NCBI RefSeq assembly: GCF_036324505.1
Contig: NC_086352.1
Location: forward strand, 7,274,501-7,338,500
DNA: 64,000 nt
DNA from: Eleginops maclovinus
Lineage: Eukaryota > Chordata > Actinopteri > Perciformes > Eleginopidae
Direction of reading: 5' to 3'
Shown: one piece after another, positions 24,129 to 34,321 of the stretch
How the letters are laid out: each line of letters starts with the position of its first letter
Numbering within the stretch: position 1 is the first letter of the stretch
Notes under the pieces: generated by a model
Databases searched by the model: none
What the model saw: only the letters and a program-made list of their open reading frames with translations
What the model was told of the DNA's origin: nothing
Translations under genes and position numbers: made by a program

Positions 24129-24580
24129 TGTTGTGATAACGATTCTGAACCCAAGAGCAGACAAGAGACGGTGTTGAATTGATGCAAGAGGGTTTATTGA
24201 ATGAGGTGGAGGAGCAGGTAGAGGACGCGGAAGCCGGGGGGAGGGTGAGGCAGGCGAGCTGGATTGCGTGATCCGGATAACTGCAGGCAGAGGGAAACAG
24301 AGTTAGGTTGTGGTCAAAGGCAACAAGAGACGAGAGTTCGGTAGCGAGGTAACAAGGAAACAAGGTAAACTGGAGCCAGGCACGTATCATTACCACTGTA
24401 GAGCGAAGTACGATCTGGCACCGACAGCAGGGAATCCAAGGGTTTATGAAGGGGAGTTGATTGGAGATGACGACCAGGTGAGCATGATTGCAGATGACGG
24501 CCAGGTGTGAAGTGAGACAGACAGGGGGAGTGGCAAACCCAGGAGGAGGAAAAACACAGCAGACTGCTGTGACCACAACA
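24129..24580 (-). repeat. 3' LTR of the Gypsy element
   Basis: 452 bp; matches 28928-29379 at a constant offset of 4,799 bases with no difference seen. The short open frame inside it is not a gene. Confidence 0.95.
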
Positions 24581-24591
24581 GTACCCTCCCC

Positions 24592-27500
24592 TCAATGGAC
24601 GCCTCCAGGCGGCCTAGGCCTCTCTGGGTGAGCCAGATGAAAATCCCGGATGAGGGAGGGGTCGAGGATGAGGCCCCGCGAAACCCAGCTCCTTTCCTCT
24701 GGCCCATAACCCTCCCAATCCACGAGGTACTGATACCCCCTGCCCCGACGACGAATGTCCAGCAACTGCCGGACGGTGTAATCTGGGTGGTTGTCAGTCA
24801 AACGGGGAGGTGGGGGGGGAACGTCCGGGGGGGAGAGGGGACTGGTGGAGACTGGCTTTAAACGAGAGACATGGAAGGTGGGGTGGACGTGCATGGCTGG
24901 AGGCAGCTTGAGTGTGACCGCTGAGGGATTGATGACGGAAATAATAGGGAAAGGGCCAACAAAACGAGGGGTTAACTTCTTGGAGCCAGTTTGTAAGGGG
25001 AGATCCCTAGAGGACAACCACACCTGTTGACCCACCCGATAGGCAGGAGCGGGAGCCCGGTGGCGATCAGCAATGCGCCGGTTCTGCTCTGCAGAGCGCA
25101 GCAGAGCGGTGCGTGCGTCCCTCCACGTCCTGCGACAACGGCGGAGATGGTGCTGGACCGAGGGGACGGAGATGTAATCCTCCTGAGCAGGAAACAAGGG
25201 TGGCTGGTATCCCAGGGAGCATTCGAACGGGGACATGCCGGTGGCAGCACAGGACATGGAATTGTGGGCATACTCGATCCAAGAGAGATGGTCGCTCCAA
25301 GCCGAGGGGTTGCGCGCAGCCACACAACGCAGCGCGGTTCCGAGGTCCTGATTGGCTCTCTCAGCCTGCCCATTAGTCTGCGGCTGGTACCCTGATGACA
25401 GGCTGACAGAGGCCCCCAGCGCTCGGCAGAAGGCCTTCCACACTTGGGAAACGAACTGGGGACCACGGTCGGAGACGAGGTCAGCGGGAATCCCGTGGAG
25501 GCGAACGACATGCTGCACAGCAGCTGGGCAGTCTCTGTGGCAGTGGGGAGCTTAGGAAGCGCAATGAAGTGAACCGCCTTCGAAAATCTGTCCACAACGG
25601 TGAGTATTACAGTGTGGCCCTTAGAGGGAGGAAGACCAGTCACAAAATCAAGGCCAATGTGGGACCAGGGCCGACCAGGAACAGGAAGAGGGCGTAACAG
25701 ACCAGCAGGAGGTTGATGGGAGGACTTGGCCCGAGCACACACCGTGCAGGCAAGCACGAATGCCCGGGTGTCAGCGTCCATCGCTGGCCACCAAAAGTAC
25801 CTCTTCAGGAGGGACAGGGTGCGGCCCACGCCAGGGTGACAGGCAAAGCGCGATGTGTGGCCCCACACCAGAACTTGAGAGCGAACCGAACTGGGGACAA
25901 AGAAACGGTTAGGAGGGCCGTTGCCCGGATCTGGTTCGGTGACTTGGGCCTTCCGGATGAGGGACTCTATCTCCCAGGTGACAGCAGCAACCTTGAGGCA
26001 GGAAGGAGAGAGGATAGTGTCAGGGGAGGCCGGTGTGTTCATAGTGTTAAACTGACGAGAGAGGGCGTCAGGTTTGACGTTACGGGATCCGGGACGGTAG
26101 GTGAGGGAGAAATTAAACCGCCCAAAAAACAGGGACCACCGGGCTTGGCGGGAATTCAAGCGCTTAGCTGTCTGATGTATGACAAATTCTTGTGGTCGGT
26201 CCAAACCACGAACGGCTGTTCTGCCCCCTCAAGCCAGTGCCGCCATTCCTCCAATGCCAGTTTCACAGCCAGCAGCTCTCGGTTACCAACATCATAGTTA
26301 CGTTCAGCAGGTACCAGCCGGCGAGAGAAAAAGGCGCAGGGGTGAATCTTCTCATCAGAAGCTGAGCGCTGGGACAGGACCGCCCCCACCCCCGTGTCAG
26401 ACGCATCGACCTCCACGATGAACTGCCTGGAGGGGTCAGGTTGGATAAGAATGGGGGCAGACGAGAAAAGTCTCTTAAGACCAGAGAAGGCAGTCTCCGC
26501 CTCAGGCGTCCAGGCAAATGGGCGGGCAGGAGAGGTGAGACGGGTGAGAGGTGCTGCAACCCTGCTGTAATCACGGATGAACCTCCGGTAGAAATTGGCA
26601 AATCCCAGGAACCGCTGCAGTTTCTTGCGGGAATCGGGAATGGGCCAGTCTGTCACTGCACTGACCTTCTCGGGACAGGTCCTCACTTGCCCGCTCTCAA
26701 TGATGAACCCAAGGAAGGATACAGAGGTGACACTGAACTCACACTTCTCGGCCTTCACATATAATTTGTTCTCCAACAGCCGCTGAAGAACTTGCCTGAC
26801 ATGCTGGAAGTGTTCCTCCTGGTTGCGAGAAAAAATAAGGATGTCGTCTAAATAGACAAAAACTGAGCGGTTGAGAAAATCCCGGAGGACATCGTTTACC
26901 AGGTTCTGGAACACGGCAGGGGCGTTAGTGAGGCCGAAGGGCATGACCAGGTACTCAAAGTGGCCGAGGGGGGTGTTAAAAGCAGTCTTCCACTCATCGC
27001 CCTCCCGGATACGCACCAGGTGGTAGGCATTGCGTAGATCCAACTTAGAGAAGACTGTAGCACCCTGCAGCGGCTCAAATGCGGAACTGATGAGGGGCAA
27101 GGCATACTTGTTTTTGACTGTAATGTTATTGAGTCCCCTGAAATCAATACATGGACGAAGAGACTTGTCCTTCTTGGCAACAAAAAAAAATCCTGCACCA
27201 ACAGGAGAAGAGGAGGGTCTCATGAGGCCAGCCGAAAGAGAATCCTTAATATACTTCTCCATGGCCTCCCTCTCAGGACGGGACAAGTTATACAGGCGAC
27301 TACTGGGCAAAGGGGCGCCGGGGAGGAGATCAATGGCACAGTCATAGGGGCGATGGGGAGGCAGGGTGAGTGCACGACACTTACTAAACACCTCTCCCAG
27401 GTCACGATAGATGGGGGGAACCAAGGAGAGGTCGGGGGTTTCCTGGGGCAAGGGGACACCTCCCTCTGTTGGAAACAGGGCAGACTGTAAGCAGGTGGAG

Positions 27501-27994
27501 TGACAAAAAGTGCTCCAACTCACCACCTTGCCAGAAGACCAGTCAAATTGGGGATTGTGCCGCTTGAGCCAGGGGTGGCCCAGAACCAGGGGAGTAAGGG
27601 GAGACAGGATGACGTGAAACTGAAGCATCTCGTGGTGATTACCAGAAACAATTAACTCAAGGGGCTTAGTACAGTGAGTAATAAGGGCCAGGTGGCGGCC
27701 ATCTAAGGCGTTAGCGTTTAATGGAGAGGGTAATTGTTCCAACTGAATGCCAACCTGAGACGCGAAGCCGGCGTCGATGAAGTTCTCATCCGCTCCCGAA
27801 TCCACAAGGGCCGATACCGGAAAGGGATGACCGAGGGACAGCAGAGTGGCATCCAGCAGTGAGCGTGCATAGTGAGGAACGGGGACGGAGAGGGCGTGGC
27901 TCAGCAGGGCCCCGAGTCTCACTGCCGAGCCCTGTCTTTTGGTAGTGACGGACAGGTGGAGATGAGATGCCCGGGCAGCGCACAGTACAGACAC
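24592..27994 (-). pseudogene. Gypsy pol (PR-RT-RH-IN-chromodomain), two frame offsets
   Basis: Three consecutive open frames together make a pol polyprotein. Frame 1 (27994-26156): aspartic protease with VDSGADENF, then reverse transcriptase with YLDDILIFS and the start of RNase H up to [11 protein letters not shown]. Frame 2 (to about 25520): rest of RNase H, integrase zinc-binding HHCC region ending CTVCARAK, and the first catalytic Asp (HIGLDFVTG). Frame 3 (25518-24592): the other integrase residues ([18 protein letters not shown]), GPF-type linker and a chromodomain ([11 protein letters not shown]). Frame 1 is in -1 relation to gag with a 76-base overlap, as in many Gypsy elements. The breaks fall near 26175 and 25515 and each looks like a one-base change. 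Confidence 0.9.
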
Positions 27995-28911
27995 ACTCCG
28001 GTCTTGATCCGATGACGCCGCTCCGCTTGGGTAAGACGAGTGCGCCCCAGCTGCATGGGCTCCTCTTCAGTGGCTGCATGTGTCACGGGGGCAGAGAGAG
28101 CAGCTCTCGGGAAGTGAGGAGAATAGGAAGCAGCGAGTGCCGGGGGTACGGAACTGCCTGTCCTCTCCCTACGCCGCTCGCGTAGACGATTATCCAGCCG
28201 GATGGAAAGGGAGATCAGTTCATCGAGAGTGTTAGACTCCTCCCTAGTAGCCAGCTCATCCTTAATTGACTCGCTGAGAGCGGAAAGAAAAAGCCCACAT
28301 AGTGACCTGTCGTTCCAGCCCGACCTGGCTGCATGGGTCCGGAACTCGACGGAGAACTCAGCTACACTGCGGGAGCTCTGACGAAGGGAAATAAGCCGCT
28401 TGGCGGCGTCCCCTCCCTCTACTGGATGATCAAAAACTTTCCTCATTTCGGCTACAAAAAGCTCAAAATTATCGTTGACTGGGGAATCACTGTCCCATAA
28501 TGCTGAAGCCCACTCTAATGCGTTACCCTTAAGTGACCCCATAATGTAGGCGATCTTAGCCTTTTCAGTGGGATAGGTGAGGGGCTGCTGACTGAAAACT
28601 AGTGAACACTGGATCAAAAAGGCTCTGCACATACCCATGTCCCCAGCGTAGCGCTCAGGCGCAGGAATGAGAGGCTCACGAGCTCGTGGCAGGTGTGTCG
28701 GGAGAGTGGGGGCCGGCGGAGGTGAAGCTGACGGTGGAGGCGCTGTGGTAAGGGGGGCTAGTAAGTCCAATTGCGCACCCATCTGAGTGACTCGGGTAGC
28801 GAGATTCTTAAAGGCTTCCATAGCTTCCCGGAGGGCTTGGCTGTGCTCAGCAACCTGAGTGCCTTGGGCGGCGAGAGCTCCGCGGATGCTGTCAATGTCC
28901 GCTGGGTCCAT
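27919..28911 (-). CDS. Gypsy gag
   Basis: 330-residue capsid/nucleocapsid protein, intact. The start ([12 protein letters not shown]) is chosen because it lies only 16 bases inside the 5' LTR; a longer open frame runs back into the LTR but there is no reason to use it. A proline-rich linker at about residues 55-80 is followed by a retrotransposon gag domain. One CCHC zinc knuckle ([14 protein letters not shown]) sits near the C-terminus, which ends DRARQ. The last bases overlap pol in a different frame. Confidence 0.9.
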   Translation of the reverse strand: MDPADIDSIRGALAAQGTQVAEHSQALREAMEAFKNLATRVTQMGAQLDLLAPLTTAPPPSASPPPAPTLPTHLPRAREPLIPAPERYAGDMGMCRAFLIQCSLVFSQQPLTYPTEKAKIAYIMGSLKGNALEWASALWDSDSPVNDNFELFVAEMRKVFDHPVEGGDAAKRLISLRQSSRSVAEFSVEFRTHAARSGWNDRSLCGLFLSALSESIKDELATREESNTLDELISLSIRLDNRLRERRRERTGSSVPPALAASYSPHFPRAALSAPVTHAATEEEPMQLGRTRLTQAERRHRIKTGVCLYCALPGHLISTCPSLPKDRARQ

Positions 28912-28915
28912 TTTG

Positions 28916-28925
28916 GCCAGATCGT
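28916..28925 (-). other. Candidate self-priming site of the Gypsy element
   Basis: On the minus strand the first bases after the 5' LTR read GAACGATCTGGCC. The 10-mer ACGATCTGGC (28916-28925) is exactly complementary to GCCAGATCGT inside the LTR (minus strand, 29209-29218). A TATA-like CATAAAC (29242-29248) lies about 25-30 bases upstream of that LTR word, placing the transcript start there. Tf1/sushi-group elements are known or proposed to prime reverse transcription with their own mRNA 5' end, so this is the expected geometry. Confidence 0.65.
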
Positions 28926-28927
28926 TC

Positions 28928-29379
28928 TGTTGTGATAACGATTCTGAACCCAAGAGCAGACAAGAGACGGTGTTGAATTGATGCAAGAGGGTTTATTGAA
29001 TGAGGTGGAGGAGCAGGTAGAGGACGCGGAAGCCGGGGGGAGGGTGAGGCAGGCGAGCTGGATTGCGTGATCCGGATAACTGCAGGCAGAGGGAAACAGA
29101 GTTAGGTTGTGGTCAAAGGCAACAAGAGACGAGAGTTCGGTAGCGAGGTAACAAGGAAACAAGGTAAACTGGAGCCAGGCACGTATCATTACCACTGTAG
29201 AGCGAAGTACGATCTGGCACCGACAGCAGGGAATCCAAGGGTTTATGAAGGGGAGTTGATTGGAGATGACGACCAGGTGAGCATGATTGCAGATGACGGC
29301 CAGGTGTGAAGTGAGACAGACAGGGGGAGTGGCAAACCCAGGAGGAGGAAAAACACAGCAGACTGCTGTGACCACAACA
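28928..29379 (-). repeat. 5' LTR of the Gypsy element
   Basis: 452 bp, TG...CA bounded, with a TATA-like box at 29242-29248 and inferred transcript start near 29218 on the minus strand. Confidence 0.95.
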
Positions 29380-29384
29380 ACAAT

Positions 29385-30236
29385 CAATAGTTGAATCAAG
29401 CAAACATTAGCATCCTTCTTTTTATGTTTTAAAGCAAAACACAAAGGAATGTGAAATATAATGCATTCTATTTATTTTATTATACAGATGTGTATTTCAT
29501 AAAAATAACTTTGCGGGTTTCACCACTTCTGTGAGGAAAAGATAAAAAACGCCCTCTTCTTCCTCCAAATCTGCAGCATTCCACTCTGCAAATTATGTGT
29601 TGGTATGTGTGTGTGCTGACAAATAAAAGCTCTGTTCAGCTGGATTCCCCCCCAGCATTAAATACAGTAGCAACAACAAGCAGAGACACACAATCACACA
29701 GGAAGTACAGAGGAGATGTCACTAAATCGCTTAAATGCATTTACACTACATATGCATGAATTAAACTTCATAAATATGTACATTTACCACTTTGAGATTT
29801 AAAAAAAATGTTAAATAGTGACTTTGGTGAGTTAAAAGGTAGAGAAAAAATCCTGGGTGCTCATTTTTTATTAGCTTATAACCCAGCTATGGTTTATCCA
29901 GGCTCAAGCTATTTAAATATTCAATTAGAAAGGACTCAATGAATTAATAATTCGCCCTTCAGGGCAACTGAAAACAAAACAAAACAGACACAAATAAACA
30001 AAATGGAAGTGTGACTTTGGTATTGAAATAAAACCACACGAGTTGGATTTCACTACCAAAAGAGCAAAGGAACTTCAATTTAATATAAATCATAGAGGAC
30101 AAAATAACACGGCACACACAGTATGTTCAATGTTTATTATGATGTGTATATATTCAGAAATTCTGGAAAGAGAAAACAGTGACATAATAAGTAAGAGATT
30201 TCCTTATTTCCCTAATTACTTATTACAAATGTGACA
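29385..30236. other. Duplicated promoter-like block and flank
   Basis: 29430-29530 is an inverted counterpart of 23400-23520, and 29530-29770 matches 14335-14500. It carries a TATA-like AAAGATAAAAAACG. The rest, to 30236, is AT-rich with nothing recognised. Confidence 0.5.
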
Positions 30237-30541
30237 CATATTATATTATATTGTATATATTATATGATATATATAATATCATATCATATATTATATATAT
30301 CATATAATATATGTATATATAATATATGTATATGTATATATGATATATATAATATATGATATATATTATATATATCATATATTATATATATCATATATTA
30401 TATATATCATATAATATATGATATGATATTATATATATCATATATTATATATATCATATATTATATATATCATATAATATATGTATATATAATATATGTA
30501 TATGTATATGTATATATGATATATATAATATATTATACTGC
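30237..30541. repeat. AT-rich palindromic satellite-like tract
   Basis: About 300 bp of almost pure A/T in which TATATGATATATATAATAT-type words occur on both strands, giving many overlapping palindromes. Likely unstable. It directly abuts the LINE fragment. Confidence 0.9.
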
Positions 30542-31660
30542 TGAAACCGGCCTACAGAGCAAGGGTAAAGGTTGCCAAACCGGTTTCAAAACAGGTACGG
30601 GTGTGGACAGAGGACAGTACTGCTGCACTTCAAGACTGCTTTGATACGACAGACTGGGACATGTTCAAGCAGGCAGCAACTTACAACCATCACATTAACA
30701 TACAAGAATACAAAGAGACAGTCACAGGCTACATCACCAAGTGCATTGATGATGTAACCACCACCAGAGCCATCACCATCCGAGACAACCGGAAGCCATG
30801 GCTGACAAGGGAGGTCCGCATGCTGCTCAAGGCTCGCGACACCTCCCTCAGAGCTGGAGACCCAGCTGGGCTGAGAGCAGCCAGGGCTGACCTGTGCTGT
30901 GGCATCAGGAAAGCTAAACGTCTGTACACCAGGAAAATCACAGGACATTTCTCACGGAGCCTGTGGCAGGGTATTAGGACCATAACGGACTACAAACAAC
31001 CACCGCAGACCTGTGACAGTCACACCTCCCTGCTCAACAACCTCAACGGCTTCTTTGCACGCTTCGAAGCACAGAACAACACAACTGCGCAGAAAACCAC
31101 CACCACCACCTGGGTCCCTCTCTCTGCAACTGGTTGCTGGACTTCCTCACAGAGAGACCACAAGCTGTCCGGGTCAACAACAACACATCGAACACACTAA
31201 CACTGAGCACGGGGGCCCCCCAAGGCTGTGTGCTCAGCCCCCTTCTCTTCACCCTGCTGACCCATGACTGCAAACCCAGCTACAGCTCCAACCACATTGT
31301 GAAGTTCGCTGACGACACCACTGTAGTGGGTCTCATCAGCCACAACGATGAGACTAAACTACAGGAAGGAAGTGAACCAGCTGGCCCGTTGGTGCCAAAA
31401 TAACAATCTCTTCCTCAATGTGGGGAAAACAAAGGAGATTGTTGTCGACTTCAGGAGAACCCACTCCCAACCCCCCCTCCCTCTGACCATCAATGGTGCT
31501 GCTGTGGAGCAGGTGAGCAGAACCAAATTCCTGGGTGTGACCATCACAGATGACCTCACCTGGAACAACAACACCACTGCACTGGCACAGAAGGCCCAGC
31601 AACGCCTCTACTTCATCAGGAAGCTCAAGCGAGGAGGAGCCCCTGAAATAAAGTGGACTG
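30542..31660 (+). mobile_element. L2/CR1-type LINE, reverse-transcriptase fragment
   Basis: Two plus-strand frames match the ORF2 of fish L2/CR1-clade LINEs: the linker before RT (TEDSTAALQDCFDTTDWDMF ... DNRKPWLTREVRMLLKARD, 30601-31100), then the RT palm ([13 protein letters not shown] at about 31210, [10 protein letters not shown] at about 31300) and thumb (KFLGVTITDDLTW, 31530-31565). The RT fingers are missing: the text jumps near 31105 from the linker to DFLTERPQ, so there is an internal deletion plus frameshifts. 5'- and 3'-truncated; dead copy. Confidence 0.85.
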
Positions 31661-31671
31661 ACTTTGACTAG

Positions 31672-31800
31672 AAGCCACCACTCCGGTTCAGATCAGGGCG
31701 ACTGTTCCTCCCAATCACGCCCCTCCAGGTGTCTCCATCATTGCCAACGTGTGCGTTGAAGTCTCCCAGCAAGACTAAGGAGTCCTTTCAGGAGCCCCAT
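31672..31800 (-). mobile_element. LINE endonuclease fragment, opposite strand
   Basis: The minus strand reads [20 protein letters not shown], a typical apurinic-type LINE endonuclease segment (GDFNAHVG motif). It directly follows the plus-strand RT fragment, so two LINE pieces meet head to head or one was rearranged. Confidence 0.75.
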
Positions 31801-31879
31801 ACAGGACTTTTATTTTGATACTTTTATTACATTTAACTGGTAATACCTCTATCCTTTGTTTCATTCTGAGATGGGCTGC

Positions 31880-32040
31880 TGTTCAGAAAGAGTACCTATA
31901 GTGTCTGGACTTACAGTTGGTGCAAATACTTTTGTACTTTCACTTGCATGATGTTGAATTCAGGACTTTTACTTGAAATGGAGTATTTGATGTATTTCTA
32001 CTTTTACTTGAGTACAGGATCTGAATACTTCTTCCAACAC
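31880..32040. repeat. AGTACTT-rich dispersed repeat copy
   Basis: Contains TTTTGTACTTTCACTTGCAT and CTACTTTTACTTGAGTACAG words. The paralogous position beside copy A (about 15240-15290) has a related but diverged sequence. Confidence 0.55.
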
Positions 32041-34321
32041 TATATTAACAGATACATTTATTCTTCTGCAGATATAATGAATCACCTCAAATAACCTGAC
32101 AACATATATCCACATCGTTTTGTTAAAACACTTCAACAGAAAACATAGACAAAACGTGCGCTTACTAAACTCTTTGATACATAACCAACTAAACAGAAGC
32201 AAACATTGATCAAATTCCAGTAGGAACTTCAACTTTTTTGTTTTTCCTTTTTTTTGTGCTGATAGATTCAAAGAGGAAATTACTCAGTCAATCTGAAAAC
32301 TGGACGAATAAAACCAAAGAAGGGGGGATAAATTATTAACAATGAAAAGAAAGAAACTGACTTCAAGCACAATCTTTTATTCTTATATTTGCTTCAAAAC
32401 GTTTACATGTCATCTGATCTTTGAACATACTGTATATCTTCATCCTTGGTAACATCTAACAACAAAAAGGACATAAATGTTAACAAATATGAGTTTTATC
32501 TTTCAACTTTCTTTGAGCTGGATTAACTTGTGATTCTTTCTGAAAATATGAATATCTTTTTCTTTTTGTTTTCTCTGACTTTGACAGATACTCATCACAA
32601 ATGTTTTGCATGCAACTTAAAAAAGTAAAACGGTAAAAAGATAATAGACCATTGATGCTGTGTTAGAAAACATCTGTTTGGTGTTTGAACTTAAGCTCAC
32701 AACAAAGGATAGGAATAACATGGCATTGTGTTATTCCGTCAAAAATATTCTAAACAAGAAATAAAAAATGTCAAAGAAGAACAAATATGAATCAACAGAT
32801 ACACAATGTTTTACAAATACTTATAAGAAGTAAAACACTAAGTGATGACATCACTAGTCACAATGGACTCAATAGTTAAGTAAAACCAAGTAAGAATAAT
32901 AATAGTAAGTAAAACATGACCTCATCACATGGTCTTTGTACTACACAGACCCACAACATCATTTTGAACACTCAGCCTTTTGTTCGTTTTTCAAAAAACA
33001 TTATTAAAATGAATAAAATAATATTTTAAAGTAATAATATAAATGAAAAGATAAAAATGTCTTGCAGGAAACTATAACAGAGAAAAAATAGTGATGACAT
33101 ATTAGACAACATCTGTTTCTCTGTTCTTGTATTTTAACATCATCAGCAACATCAGCTTCTTCTCTTTAGCATTAGTCATTATGGACTGAGCTGCAATCCT
33201 CAAAAAACGAAACTCCAAGAAATAAAATCAGAGCAAAGAAACAGTCCTTCTTTCTCATTGTTCATCACATCATTATCTGTCTAAAATAAGGAAAATCAAA
33301 GTTCATCAACAACAAGATGTGAAAGGATGCCACAGTATTTGCTCATGAAGCAAAGCGTCACCAACATGCAGCAACAGTACTTCAACTGAGGCTGGCTTAT
33401 GAACTCTCCAAGCACACAAAGTCTATATCCTACAATGAATGTTGAATAATAAAACTAAAACATTAAAACAGTTGAGTATGTAATAATAAGTATTAAAAAC
33501 AAAACAAACATGATGTCATCACATGGTCTTTAGACATCATCATTGCATGCACACAAGGATTGTTTAAAAACAAAGTAAATATTTAAAAGTTTAAAAAAAT
33601 AAAGCAAGTCATTTGTACGGTTTTGGGTTATTCCAGACTGTTATCAATTCACATCGTTTTTTCCTTCTGGTTTTCCTCTGAAAAACATGTTCTTTGAAAG
33701 GTCAAATGTGAAGCAATTCATGACTCACGCAGACATCACGAAACATCTCTTTGTTTCCAGCATGGTCTTTGTACTAAACCATCTTTATCATTGACATCAA
33801 CTTTGCTGTGCACACCAGTTATAATGCACAATGTTTTATAGAGTTCAATGAAATAAATGTAGTAGAGTATGACGTACATCTTTTTCAGAATCATATTTTT
33901 TTTTAAGCCAGTTTTTACACCCAGAGGAATACAATATGTTGAAAATAGAAGAAAACGAATCAATAAAGATTTAAAGAATCGTTCCTCTTTTTTTCAACAA
34001 CATCATCGTGCATACCAGTCATTGTGCATGAGGTCTGAAAGAAGATTGATAAAGGAAAATAAAACATTTGTATTCTTAAAAAGATTAAAAAAACTCCTCA
34101 CATATCTATCAATCATGGTGTTCACCAGACTGAAGGATGCCGGTAAACATCATGGTGCATTGAACTACCATTTTAAAAGATTGTTCATCTGTTTGGTATT
34201 TTTGTTCTGGCATTTTCAGTTCCTGATTCTTTTTCGCTTTCTCCCTACATTTGGATATGAACAATCCTCCCATGTTTAAACAGTGTTTTGTTAAACTCAT
34301 GTTTGTCTGGATGTTTGTTGT
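32041..34321. other. 3' flank / 3' UTR of gvin copy B
   Basis: Can be followed along 15313-17867 beside copy A with indels, but lacks the MINK1-like exon. Non-coding, AT-rich, with the probable 3' UTR of copy B at its right end. Confidence 0.6.

Larger units (their letters stand above)
24129..29379 (-). mobile_element. Gypsy (Metaviridae) LTR retrotransposon, sushi/Tf1-like chromovirus type
   Basis: 5,251-bp element in minus orientation. Two 452-bp LTRs (TGTTGTG...CACAACA) look identical by eye. Flanks carry a perfect 5-bp target duplication ACAAT (24124-24128 and 29380-29384). It holds gag with one zinc knuckle and pol with protease, RT, RNase H, integrase and a C-terminal chromodomain. A polypurine tract (GAGGGGAGGG on the minus strand, about 24584-24593) abuts the 3' LTR. 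There is no usual tRNA primer site; instead a self-priming arrangement is visible (see 28916). Two single-base frame offsets in pol indicate this copy is not autonomous, unless they are assembly errors. It inserted into the upstream region of gvin copy A. Confidence 0.95.

Noticed and set aside
24310..24510. Plus-strand 66-codon frame present twice (also 29109-29309)
   Set aside because: It lies inside the two Gypsy LTRs, so the repetition is explained by the LTRs; it carries no domain.
25027..27347. Several plus-strand open frames of 70-190 codons across the Gypsy pol region
   Set aside because: GC-rich antisense shadows of pol.
27919..27994. Canonical X-XXY-YYZ slippery heptamer for gag-pol frameshifting
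   Set aside because: The overlap is in -1 phase, but the best candidate (around CCAAAAG) does not fit the heptamer rule in the gag frame, so no site is called.
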